From NCBI GenBank assembly GCA_029263315.1, contig JAJCXR010000033.1, positions 57,856-121,855 on the forward strand: 64,000 nucleotides of DNA, in the 5' to 3' direction. The stretch's first letter is position 1. Each line of letters starts with the position of its first letter. The notes beneath the pieces were generated by a model. It made no database searches. It was not told where the DNA came from and saw nothing but the letters and a program-made list of their open reading frames with translations. The DNA is from Acidobacteriota bacterium. GTDB lineage: Bacteria > Acidobacteriota > Thermoanaerobaculia > Multivoradales > J023. This document shows, in pieces, positions 48,201 through 54,900 of the stretch. The translations under genes and the position numbers were made by a program.

Positions 48201-51200
48201 CGCAAGGCGAGATCGTCGTGCCGCTCATCGACGATGCCCTCGACGAACCGGACGAGACCTTCACCCTGCTGCTCAGCGAGCCCAGCGGGGCGCTGGTGGT
48301 GGACGATGCAGCCGTGGCGACGATTGTCGACGACGATCTGCCGCCACCCCTGCCGCAGCTCTCCGTCGCCGACATCACCGTCGCGGAGAACGACGGCACG
48401 GCCCACTTCACCGTCCAGCTCAATGCCAGCAGCGACGATGCGGTGGCCTTCAGCTACCGGACCGTCGACGGCAGCGCCCTGGCCGGGGAGGACTATCAGG
48501 CGGTCACCGCCAGCGCCTCCCTGCCCGCCGGTAGCCTGTCGCTGGGGCTCAGCGTCGGGCTACTGGACGATGAATTGGTCGAGGCCGAGGAGACCTTCAG
48601 CTTGCAAATCTACGCCGCCGTCGGCGCCGACCTCGGCGATGACCTCGCCGAGGCGACGGTGCAGGACGATGATGGGCCGACCCTCTTCGTCGAAGGGGCG
48701 GCGGCGGCCGGCCTCGACCAAGGGGGTGACAAGCGGGGCGGCATGGTGCTCTGTGACGTCGACCAGGACGGCGATTTGGACGCCGTGGTCAACCTCGACG
48801 TCAACCAACCCGATGGGCGCAGTCGCCTACTGCACAACGACGGCGGTGTGTTCACGGATGTCACGGCCAGTCATATCTCCGGCTTCAGCCGTCTCAACCT
48901 GCATCGTTCGGTGCTCTGCGCCGATATCGATGGCGACGGCGATGTCGATCTGGCGCGCAATGGTCTGCAACGCATCGAGATCTATCGCAACGGTGGTCCG
49001 ACGGCGACGCCGCCTTACAGCTTCGGGCATTTCACCGTCGAGGAGGGGCCGCAGAGCCCGGATCAAGTCATCGAGCAGGTGGACGGCGGCCTGTTCGCCG
49101 AGGGCATGGCCTGGCTCGACGCCGACCTCGACGGCGACCTCGATCTGGTGGTAGAGAATGACACCAGTGGACTGCTGCTCTTGAGCAACGATGGCAGCGG
49201 CTTGCTGGCCCTGGCCGAAGGCAGCGCCCTCGGTCTACCCACCTCCGCTCCCGGCCACGGCGATTTCGTCGCCGTGGCGGACTTCGATGTCGACGGGGAT
49301 ATCGACATCCTGGCCCGGCGCAGTGGCGCCGATCTCTTCCGCAGCCAAGGGGATGGCAGTTTCGTCGCGGACACCGTCTTCGATCAACCCACCGACGAGA
49401 TCAACAAGGGGAGCGTCCTGTTTTGTGATCTGGATGCCGACGGTGACCTCGACGTCTTTTGGAGCGACCCCGGGGTGGCCCAGATCTGGCGCAACGACGC
49501 TGGCGACCTGGTGGCCACCGGTGAGCCGAGCGCCTCGGCGGCGGTCAGCCTGGGCACGGACATCGACGCCATCGCCTGTGAGGATGTCGACAACGATGGC
49601 GATCTCGATCTTTTCTTGGGGGCGGGGAGCGGTCCCGGACAGCTTTTCCTCAACGACACACCGGCGGCTGGTGTCCTGAGCTTTCATCAGGACAACCTGG
49701 GGTTGGACATCGATGGCGACGCCGAGGCGGCGGTCTTCGGCGATATCGACCTGGACGGCGATCTGGACCTGGCGGTCAGTGTCCACGGCGCAGCCAATCA
49801 GCTGTGGCTCAACCCCACCAACGATGCCGGCGACGACGACTACCTGGTGGTGCGGGCCCTGGAGTGCCTGGGGGACGGTCAGTATCGAGACGCCCTCGGT
49901 GCCACCTTGCGGCTGTGGGACGATGTCAGTGGTTTTCCCCTGTCACCGCTGCGCCAGGTCAGTGGCGGCAGCGGCCACGGTGGTCAAGGGCCGGCGTGGA
50001 TCCATTTCGGCATCGAGCGAGACCTTGCCGACCTGCGACTCGAGGTCACCTTCCTCGGCATCGGTGGGGTGCCTTCGACACAGGTGCAGCGCCTGGTACC
50101 CGAGACGCTGACCGGCTATCGCATGCTGGTGGTGACCTCCTGTGGCGGCATCAACCTGGCGCCCAGCGCCAGGCCTCGCACCTATGGCTACGCGCCGGGG
50201 CAAGACCTCGACCTGGTGCTCCGGGGCGACGATCCGGAAGGGGTGCCGCTGCGCTTCGAGATCGTCGATGGACCACTACTTGGCAGCCTGTCCGGCGAGG
50301 CACCGTCGGTGGTCTACACCCCCGGCAGCGGGCCCGGCCTGCGCGATCACTTCACCTTCCGGAGCCACGACGGCGAGTCGCCATCGGCGGCGGCGCGCAT
50401 CGACCTCGAACCGCCATTGGCGGGTTTCGTCGAGTCGGCGGCGAGCTCCGGCCTGGCGGTGGGTCAAGCCAAGGAGGGTGGTCTCGCCCTCTGCGACTTG
50501 GACGACGATGGCGATCTCGACCTGCTGTTGCAGGTGGATTGGAACGACCCGACGGGCCGTACTCGCATGCTGCGCAACGACGGCGGCGTCTTCACCGACG
50601 TCACCGCCAGCCATGCTGCCGGGCTCAGCCGCTTGAACCTGTCAAGGTCGGTGATCTGTGCCGACATCGACAACGATGGCGATGTCGATCTGGCCCGCAA
50701 TGGCCGTGATCGCATCGAGCTCTATCGCAACAACGGACCGAGCTCGACACCACCTTTCTCTTTCGGCAAGACGGACGGCGACGGGCCCCAAGGTCCCGAC
50801 CAGGCTTTCGATGCCTTGCCCCAGGGTCTGTTCGCCGAAGGCATGGGCTGGCTCGACGTGGACCTGGACGGCGACCTCGACCTGGTGGTCGAAAACGATA
50901 CCAGCGGCATCGCCCTGTTGCTCAACGACGGTGGCGGCACCTTGGCGGTGGTCGACAGTGCCAGCCACGGGCTACCCACCAGCAGCGCCGACAACGGCGA
51001 CTACCTGACGGTGGCCGACTGGGACGCCGACGGCGATGTCGATCTGGCGGCCCGCCGTGCCGGTCCGGACCTCTTCCGCGGTCTCGGGGATGGCGGCTTC
51101 CTCGTCGATGCGGCCTTCGACCAACCGAGCAACACCTTCGACAAGGGGGCCATCGCCCTTTGCGACTTCGACTCCGATGGCGATCTCGACCTCTTCTGGA

Positions 51201-51922
51201 GCGATGCCGGGGTCAACCGAATCTGGCGCAACGACGGCCAGAGCTTCGTCGCCACCGGTGAGCCGGCGGCGTCCGCCGGTGTGAGTCTCGAGGGCGGGAT
51301 CGACGACGCCACCTGTGCCGATGTGGACCTGGATGGGGATATCGACCTCTTCCTGGCCACCGACGGTGGCGGTGGTTTGTTGTTCCTCAATGCCAACCCG
51401 GCCTTCGCGGCCGACGGCCGCTTGCAGTTCCGCCTAGACAACGGCGGCATCGACCTGGCGGCCCACGGTGGCACGGCGGACAGCTCGTCGGCGGCCTTTG
51501 GCGACATCGATCTGGACGGCGACGAGGATCTCTTGGTGCAAATGGACGGTGCCGCCAACCAATTGTGGCTCAACTCACAGCTCGATGGGGGCGACGGCGA
51601 GTACCTGGCGGTGCGTCTGCTGCGCTGTGTCGGCGCTGGAGCGTACCGCGACGATCTCGGCGCGACGCTTCAACTCTTCGACGCCGACGGCACCTCGGCC
51701 CTGTCTCCCTTGCGGGAAATCAACGGCGGACGGGGTCACGGCAGCCAGGACGCGGCGTGGATTCACTTCGGCCTCCCCGAGGCCGATGCCAGCTACCGGT
51801 TACGGGTGCGATTCCTCGGCACCGCCGGCACCGCCGGCCCGGTGGTGGATCATCTCCTGACAGCGGCTGATCTCGCCACCCAGCGGCGGATCGAAATCCG
51901 TGACGTCGAGGTCTGCCCATGA
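36221..51922 (+). CDS. Giant exported multidomain protein (5,233 residues)
   Basis: ATG 36221 has GGAG 8 nt upstream; an in-frame TTG at 36218 is not preferred. The signal peptide ends in MALAQ near residue 52. In order: an N-terminal beta region with a DUF11/CARDB-like part (to about 900). Then a long array of carboxypeptidase-regulatory-like or SdrB-like domains (about 940-2110), each with a G-x-V...PVPGA or PVEGA turn. Two Big_5-like domains (about 2110-2330) and Ig-like domains follow. Next are three Gly-rich modules with SGGSHGG and YDS-x-Y-x-P phrases (nt 44.1-47.5 kb), two Calx-beta domains (about 3930-4150) and two copies of a VCBS/ASPIC-like module (4156-4650 and 4736-5233). Asp-rich loops imply heavy calcium binding. 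It should be a surface or extracellular adhesin- or matrix-like protein. No catalytic motif or LPXTG is seen. The next giant gene overlaps its stop by 4 nt. Confidence 0.85.
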   Translation: MRIPCPRLALPRLVPAACPLSENPRRPSGTALRLVALLLAIAVWAPMALAQDELGAARLQIAGSRLVVGPQAQTVPFDTPTLVTTELQGFDPALGSLPPDLRLVGDFSGPEIDGVLTLQTFPNEPFRIPRLRLKGEYVLDNIRLMQGEDLLAFADPRAVTVTVTQILVTRVSSRALTQDEIRNYGLVINDDSFQGLNLTFGFGVFGQTVEYNMPLIYDLYGQQVSNVPLENTPLPMYGGTVPPRGRFQPPQLIPFSIQLEDRRDEVPQGGCDPNQRECRARRPPSPPLVGVILFPTDISLLHQYFSVVLMVQNGAPDGDPLVVRDLFARILLPGGLRQSSTEPPTPLGVPVPVRVPGADGQLGTADDLHFIVAQMEGEAEFLLEGLTEGNHIVEFEMEGILEGLPTGVQRITGKARGAVVVRDPSLSVSISHPDTVRNDELYKLYMTVTNLGTNPVNGLTLQLPISQLSGVSVEDDGDGSTQDNLRTIDQLLHNESATVEFDLRSRRTGRVVASSVKTGSSIDPSFEFQVGVANGVPLSPISLSLPRSVDHLPPELVRKSLSLLGLGHSLSTAPPSLLDPDVPRVGKEVVNERIYRLAQAGRHVGLGEDLFDALAILASEWAGARDQDWDWDQLQRQNPKGAEIAALVGESLMLAEPNAQDAFERFSRSSHFLGSQLVLAQGPGVELEVRSRTSGKVAAVSAGGWQRQLPFSEIFPLDEAELALLAVPEEDGYQVTVRRPSGGAASLRLLLPEDDGDLRVLSWNTVPLTAEGSATVQMVASAGTFALEIDDDGDGLADHPPLMAGVSELAPRPFQVLGAVQNASVDPSGHVLDVLFSEDVEISDLVPRRASHFQILGKVSNGGLIPAEADVVESQLAGGTVHENPLAGLLNTRVVRVVFDNPLSPFADHTLEVDDLSAASGQSLAQDTIVVQTTVSTAAGIVEGMVIGPDGQPVPGAEVRLYESDLSGVYPNTICAEHVTAAVLADAQGRFTFDYVRNRGECGDLFRLVALDPQRPFRGKANGRVRFLEGETQSLDVLMLGRGRLRGSVRYDDGTVPDPATLEVVVYNPLADEGRLAHIGDGSDYDAAQIPVGTLTVAANDGQGNFLYNTLEMPVSGALVEHDLVIVRRAPGEQVLAQVRGNVVDSDGVTPVVDAYVVLYVDGVRIGVERSAQDGGFDFGIVPAGLAEIDAFSSTSRQLGDQVTFDLLRDETRQVTMHLRTSLATIEGTVYRRQTNGSVTPVAGAVVWLEGLPFNTLADQDGHYLLEGVFEGDWRVRAADIPNNVVVAAPITVTAGDQPVYRDLYFDAELPEGGIVGQVVGYDGQPVAGARVHLSGDYYSVRWSHEALTDADGQFAIADISPGTYGVHAVSANDGGLAFARVRFPGDTATVQVRFQQGAIRGQTVVEQADGSVVGVASLVVYRTTQVVTEWDLVALAPQFTTVETDANGHFAFEEVLVGPYEIYVYNALAGNRVIKGELFTGGQEDYHEIQFEEQGGIAGTVYDYDGVTPVEGATLQLSGPAIAEYDLTTGADGRFHFELLKKGTYTLTTHYENGSLFRKQWTQARLEKAGQEIDIDIVLQEQGSVEGQVVVDLGAEEPEWVPGAVVTLSERAYPWRTLTQNADAEGRFSFENIFLGEFTVRAQALALGGLGGKVNGRIYGEGEEVAVLLQLQDVGEIVGRVISPEDGSVVSSARLALYRTAFFDSATTDSEGEARFRLLPTASSYQLRAFDPRTGRHGASAYVRLDEANGVLEVEVVLEARGTVKGHLYDPPSNVGIPGNIVKLRSQGLAWFTTYATTDQGGEFIFGGIPEGHFQLEARGPSRRRFARNAGDLLAEDEIVVVDLSLEQTGGVFGRVLNPPGMEEGLFPDVNVVLRQGGYTLGGGFDNPFSFDSVLQRLRYTLEAKERGGAHRALLHDQLDEQGEQQEVDLRMQAIGRATIAVYDSAGQPVPGADIYLHNLHPLAFNGSTFNGSSGNDHLLTFGDVREGRLWARATDPRTGLRGSTADQLSFEGQDVLMEVHLQNSGTIRGTVTLSDGSTAAAQARVALIPSNGKYYLDDADELGHFELSSIPMGDFTLAVQDPYGPGTFEHRGRLSSNLEILDLDLVLDDEDPYVVSFDPPVGSRDLPVSTGFDVTFSEPVDHSSLGTGTSCGDWFELRPLSSFARRIHCYWAADDRSVHIVPDSTLASATGYLLVAKRRVRDVAGRSLAWDARTTFYTADVIAPTVVDILPRNGQNQVSVASVIDVAFSEPIDPTSFADNGTFILRDLLDDVQVAVGPPLVRTGDRRVIWTPVGDLSNDRLLEVTVQGVRDRAGVPMAAPVVTTFWTPDVTAPEITWLSPADGTTVTAGDTLLVEAEITDNRGLQENVFRLGEWSLRQTAAPFTWQVPAPIVGTAGPVTLSAEATDIFGNLQTSSLQLTVEPLINGVPPQVTAACPAAGDFVAPGLQIPVTAKVSDDSAVESYWLLVDGVEVGRVTPVNLAETLATIPWTPPAEAMPGQTFSLEYVVRDFAANVSRQTYNVQVPSGSIRQGDGSLPSSLSGDVYLATGLYDGNQVNATSLTLMHGAEVVLPAGGLVSLGPGVGADLVLQCGSRLDVETIEAQRLAVESGAELRPAEGGHLRIDAADEVIVEAGAVVDGRGRGYAGGWINDRPGGAPAGVSRSEIESGGSHGGLGSAHHAHRLPGAIYDSVYRPQLAGGGGAAGGATHPPYGGNGGGIVEIFTTRLLLDGRLQADGEGANAGAGAGGGVWLQAETLEGIGSIDVRGGTGAFGGGGGGRVGLWVESLLGFDPIGQTILGGGDHYADPQGVTAPPTSHAGAGTLFLRTADSTYGSLWVDNSLPQDDGEDILSRRGPETVLPLLGGGGVVNLQPQGADAWLTLSAVPANVWLGAWTDLLDPDDQMLGAFRVAEIDAAGRLRLEAAAGVSGAVTARGTYRFDAVTLSYGASLGAEDPLHAGHLAFAGETVGSRELQAESVRLLSGARVRPASGGELSWAVSGTLTIEAGASLDVDDSGYLGGAKNQEAEAPPLARHSDKEAGGSHGGRGSTYLPSPWRSGEAYDSLFYPGRKGGGGGAERTLNPRRGGGGGGVVHLQVGELVLDGEILAQGVDTNSAGGAGGTIFIAGDRLAGSGKLRVNGGQGPMGGGGGGRIALWVDDLSSFDLTTQVEAKGGRQHCDTDCSTPAFGGSGTIFTFDASSTHGSLRLDQGGAAGERVEVTPIPALGDGTIGNLSLDPVDASHLWMELADPNRHFVIGPEGLWCQVRGVDYRVIGQSADRRRLLLEGAANALANGELAVGDAFSGLIKLDQVTVVGGAYARFTDRDQTGVLQVDGESIVERLDQRPPLISSLTPAEGTVWVSGQGILLRAEITDESTITEVAFSLGEHRVVVPQAPYEVTVPAVFVDQVSDILLSVEATDELGFRASLSHSLEIHPLADTMVPTVSLSECPAPFDLVGRGVDTQIPFSAVDDQGLESYALRLDGVEVWRKFFSGGASLEGAVTWRPAEDAVPGLRQLILEVRDFAGNVDSQTLSLDLVGHSALGGGGNLDSSWQGVSLLLAAGDYSAEVPLQLASLVLQPGAVLTSPEGLSLDLEVSGEVALQCGSRIDLQAKGYAGGTSGHRAGWAPPGAAQSAQNAAGSHGGRGNGSGNGRFYDSVYQPIYGGGGGGWYSTSVREGGAGGGVLQLQADEVRLEGEILARGQGYDLPAFSKGATAGGGGGVNLRARVLRGSGVIDASGGRNVRTICSGTSSHPPRVGGGGRVAIVVEQLDGFDPLQQVKALSGGFGCMVGPLGQSSGTVWVHGPDSVYGDLIIATDFYADGDPVPTAATGLPVLGTGEVGTLVPEGDLGDAWMTSADPTQSFDLGVTGMWVRIDGTDYRVLDQSVDLRQLLLAGGDDPALIGRPFAGVYKFDALIEIGAAEMSSDDIVEIGAPLPQLQVDDLSLMEGEAAAHFSVGLDRAAMQDIHVTFQTVDGDALAGQDYVATSGSLVLTAGATQGEIVVPLIDDALDEPDETFTLLLSEPSGALVVDDAAVATIVDDDLPPPLPQLSVADITVAENDGTAHFTVQLNASSDDAVAFSYRTVDGSALAGEDYQAVTASASLPAGSLSLGLSVGLLDDELVEAEETFSLQIYAAVGADLGDDLAEATVQDDDGPTLFVEGAAAAGLDQGGDKRGGMVLCDVDQDGDLDAVVNLDVNQPDGRSRLLHNDGGVFTDVTASHISGFSRLNLHRSVLCADIDGDGDVDLARNGLQRIEIYRNGGPTATPPYSFGHFTVEEGPQSPDQVIEQVDGGLFAEGMAWLDADLDGDLDLVVENDTSGLLLLSNDGSGLLALAEGSALGLPTSAPGHGDFVAVADFDVDGDIDILARRSGADLFRSQGDGSFVADTVFDQPTDEINKGSVLFCDLDADGDLDVFWSDPGVAQIWRNDAGDLVATGEPSASAAVSLGTDIDAIACEDVDNDGDLDLFLGAGSGPGQLFLNDTPAAGVLSFHQDNLGLDIDGDAEAAVFGDIDLDGDLDLAVSVHGAANQLWLNPTNDAGDDDYLVVRALECLGDGQYRDALGATLRLWDDVSGFPLSPLRQVSGGSGHGGQGPAWIHFGIERDLADLRLEVTFLGIGGVPSTQVQRLVPETLTGYRMLVVTSCGGINLAPSARPRTYGYAPGQDLDLVLRGDDPEGVPLRFEIVDGPLLGSLSGEAPSVVYTPGSGPGLRDHFTFRSHDGESPSAAARIDLEPPLAGFVESAASSGLAVGQAKEGGLALCDLDDDGDLDLLLQVDWNDPTGRTRMLRNDGGVFTDVTASHAAGLSRLNLSRSVICADIDNDGDVDLARNGRDRIELYRNNGPSSTPPFSFGKTDGDGPQGPDQAFDALPQGLFAEGMGWLDVDLDGDLDLVVENDTSGIALLLNDGGGTLAVVDSASHGLPTSSADNGDYLTVADWDADGDVDLAARRAGPDLFRGLGDGGFLVDAAFDQPSNTFDKGAIALCDFDSDGDLDLFWSDAGVNRIWRNDGQSFVATGEPAASAGVSLEGGIDDATCADVDLDGDIDLFLATDGGGGLLFLNANPAFAADGRLQFRLDNGGIDLAAHGGTADSSSAAFGDIDLDGDEDLLVQMDGAANQLWLNSQLDGGDGEYLAVRLLRCVGAGAYRDDLGATLQLFDADGTSALSPLREINGGRGHGSQDAAWIHFGLPEADASYRLRVRFLGTAGTAGPVVDHLLTAADLATQRRIEIRDVEVCP
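44106..44590 (+). repeat. Gly-rich module, copy 1 of 3 (inside the 5,233-residue protein)
   Basis: This segment encodes an opening VIVEAGAVVDG strand and GYAGG. Then come SGGSHGG, YDSVYRP, a GGGGA run, a LLLDGRLQADG strand and a GGGGGGRVGLWV close. Copies 2 (about 45222-45700) and 3 (about 47008-47530) keep the same order and spacing with different sequence between. Confidence 0.75.
45222..45700 (+). repeat. Gly-rich module, copy 2 of 3
   Basis: It encodes LTIEAGASLDV, GYLGG, AGGSHGGRGS, YDSLFYP, GGGGGAE, LVLDGEILAQG and GGGGGGRIALWV, matching copies 1 and 3 in order. Confidence 0.75.
47008..47530 (+). repeat. Gly-rich module, copy 3 of 3
   Basis: It encodes VALQCGSRIDLQ, GYAGG, AAGSHGGRGN, YDSVYQP, GGGGGGWY, VRLEGEILARG and VGGGGRVAIVV, matching copies 1 and 2 in order. 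Confidence 0.75.
48686..50140 (+). repeat. VCBS/ASPIC-like module, copy A (residues about 4156-4650)
   Basis: It starts with FVEGAAAAGL and carries CDVDQDGDLD, NDGGVFTDVTASH, CADIDGDGDVDLARNG, LDADLDGDLDLVVENDTSG and a GGSGHGGQGPAWIHFGI close. Copy B repeats these phrases almost word for word. Confidence 0.85.
50426..51915 (+). repeat. VCBS/ASPIC-like module, copy B (residues about 4736-5233)
   Basis: It starts with FVESAASSGL and carries CDLDDDGDLD, NDGGVFTDVTASH, CADIDNDGDVDLARNG, LDVDLDGDLDLVVENDTSG and a GGRGHGSQDAAWIHFGL close. The offset from copy A is 1,740 bp (580 residues), including an Ig-like linker. The closing phrase resembles the ASPIC/UnbV domain of the free-standing CRTAC1-like proteins. 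Confidence 0.85.
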
Positions 51923-54900
51923 AGCGTTCCTCGGCGTCTTCCCATGCAGTCTGTCGTTCAATGAATGTCTCTGTGAATGTCTCTCTGGAGCTCCTAGCCG
52001 TGAAATATCCTGGTCGCAATGGCCTACAGGTTTGTCTGCCGCTGCTCGTTCTCGCCCTCATCGCTCTCCTGGGTTGGACCCAACCCTTGCTGGCGCAACC
52101 CGTCCTCGTCGCCCTCGAGCCGGCCGACGGATCGGTCACAACCGCCTCGGAGGTGACGCTGCGGGGTCGTCTCGACGGTGCCAGGCACCTTTGGGTGGAC
52201 GGTGAGAAGGTGTCGCTGGCGGCGGATGGGTCGTTCTCGGTGGGGCCATTGGTCTTGCGACAGGGACGGCGGGCCCTCTTGCTCTTGGCGGAGGATGGCT
52301 CGGGGGTGCGGCGGGAGTGGTTGCATCATCTGGAGCGGGACTCCCAGGGGCCGCGGCTGGAGGTGGAGCTGCCGCTGGGGGGCGTGGTCGATGGGGCGGG
52401 GTGGACGTTGCAAGGCCGGGCGACGGATGAGCGGCTGGCCTCGGTGTCGGTGGACGGCGTGGCGGCGCGGCTGGAGGGGGAACGCTTCGCAGTCCCGTTG
52501 CGCCTGGCGGAGGGGTCCCGTTCGTTGACGGTGGAGGCGGTGGACGCCTTGGGCAACCGGACGCAGCGGGTGGTGTCTGTGTTGGTCGATGGCACGGCCC
52601 CTTCCTTGGAGGTGGTGCTGGAGGGACTGTCGGCCGCTGAGACGGCGGTATCGAGGGGACCGGTGCGTCCCCGCTGGACGGCGACGGATGCGTCGGCGCT
52701 GCGGGTGGAAGCATGGCTCGATGGATCGCCTTTCAGCCTCGGCTCCGAAGTCGTGACCGAAGGTGCGCACCGGCTGCGGGTGTTGGCGACGGATGCAGCG
52801 GGCCATGTCAGCGAGCGGTCGTTGGCTTTTGTCATCGACCGCACGGCCCCGACCTTGCACCTTCAGGCGACGGCGCCGCGGGTGGCGGGTGGGGTGACGG
52901 TGCGGGGTGTCGCCTTGCAGGCGTCGTCGGTCAAAGTGGCGGGCATCGAGGCACGGCTGGCGGCGGACGGTTCCTTCGCCGTCGAGGTCCCGGTGTCGGC
53001 GGGACGACAGCGGATCGAAGTGATGGCGACCGACGCCGTCGGCAATTTGGTGCGCCACAGCGTGGCGGTGACGGGGGATTCGCTGGCGCCGACTCTGACC
53101 GTGACCTCGCCCTTGGACGGGGCGGTGGTGGGTTCGAGCCCGGTGGCGGTGAGCGGCACGGCGACGGACGACGACCTCGCCGAGGTGCGGGTCAACGGCC
53201 AGGTGGCGAGCCTGTCGGGCAGCGCCTTCTCGGCCTCGGTGAGCCTGGGGGAGGGCAGCAATGCCCTCTTGGTGGAGGCGGAGGACGGAGTGGGCCAGCT
53301 CACCCAGGTGAGCCTCAGTGTCACCTTGGACACGCAGCCACCCACCTTGGCGGTGACGGTGGATGGCCAGCCGCTGGTGGATGGGGCGTCCTTCGGCGGC
53401 CCGGTGACCCCGACGATCAGCGCTGACGACGCTACGGCGGTGGACCTCCAGGCCAGCCTGGACGGGCAACCGTATACCTCGGGCACGACGGTGGACGGCG
53501 ACGGCGCCCACCAGCTGTCGATCAGTGCCAGCGATGTGGCCGGCAATACGGCGTCGTCGTTGTTGCACTTCACCCTCCTGTCGCAGGCCCCGAGCTTTTT
53601 GGATCTGCAGCCGGCCGACGGTACGTTGACCTCGGCCTCGGAGATCTCCCTCAGCGGCAGGGTGACGGGGTCCACGGCGTTGACCGTCGACGGTCAAGGG
53701 GTGTCGCTGGTGGGGGAGGACTTCACCGCCGGCCCCTACGTTTTGACCGAAGGGCCACGGACCTTCATCTTGCTGGCCAGTGGTCTGGGGGGCGACACGT
53801 CCCACAGCCTGACCGTCACCGGCGACGCCACCGCCCCCAGCTTGACGGTGACGACGCCGGCCTCCGGCTACCTGGGATCCCAATCGACGATCCAGGTGGG
53901 CGGCACGGCGTCAGATCTGCATTTGCAGTCGGTGACGGTGAACGGCGTCACCGCGACGCGCAGCGGCAGCACGTGGTTGGCGGCTGGCGTGCCGCTGAGC
54001 GAGGGCCAGAATACGCTGACGGCCCGGGCCAGCGACGGAGCCGGCAATGTCTCGGAAGAGCTGCGGACGGTGACCCGGGACGCCTTGGCTCCAGAGCTGA
54101 CCATCGTGGCGCCGTCGGCGGGCACGGTGCAGCCGCACCCGACGCTGGAGGTGCATGGCACGGTGGCCGATCCGCACCTGGACCGGGTGGCGGTCAACGG
54201 CCAAGTGGCCCAGTTGCAAGGCGGTACCTGGTCGCGGACGGTGGGCCTGGCGGAGGGAGCCAATACGATCACCGTCGAAGCCTTCGATACCTTGGGCCAT
54301 CGGGCGACGGCATCGGTGCTGGTGCACCGCGACAGTGCGGCGCCCAGCGTGGCGATCGCCGAGCCGGCAGACGGTCTGGTGACCACCGCGGAGCAAGTGA
54401 CGGTGAGCGGCACGGTGGCGGACGAAGAGGGTTTGACGGTCACCGTCAATGGCCAGGCGGCCACCGTCGAGGGGGGCTCCTTCAGCCTTTTATCTGTCCC
54501 CCTGCTGGACGGTACCAACACCTTGACGGCGCGGGTCACCGATGCCCAAGGCAACGTCGGCAGTCACACCCGGCGGGTGGTGCGGGACAACGCGGCGCCG
54601 TCCTATCTGGGCGTGCAACCGGCGTCCGGCGCCTTGGCGGTGCCGCTGGATGGCCTGTTCACCTTGACCTTCTCGGAGCCGCTGGCGGAGCCGACCTCGA
54701 CCGCCTGGAGCCTGCGTCGAGCCGATGGCTCGGTGATTGCCGCCAACGCCGTGCTCGATGGGGAGCAACTGATGGTGACGCCGGCCGGGCCTTTGGCATC
54801 CCACGTCGCCTTGGAGCTGGAGATCACCGCCCAACTGCTGGACCTGGCGGGCAACCCGCTGTCGAATCCCCAGACCTTGACCTTCACCACCGTCGACAGC

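Noticed and set aside
36783..51573. Long antisense frames opposite the giant gene (for example 38171-40969 and 42428-45496)
   Set aside because: They are shadows of GC-rich coding sequence. They are rich in His, Arg and Gly, lack domains and starts, and lie wholly inside a frame with clear domains.
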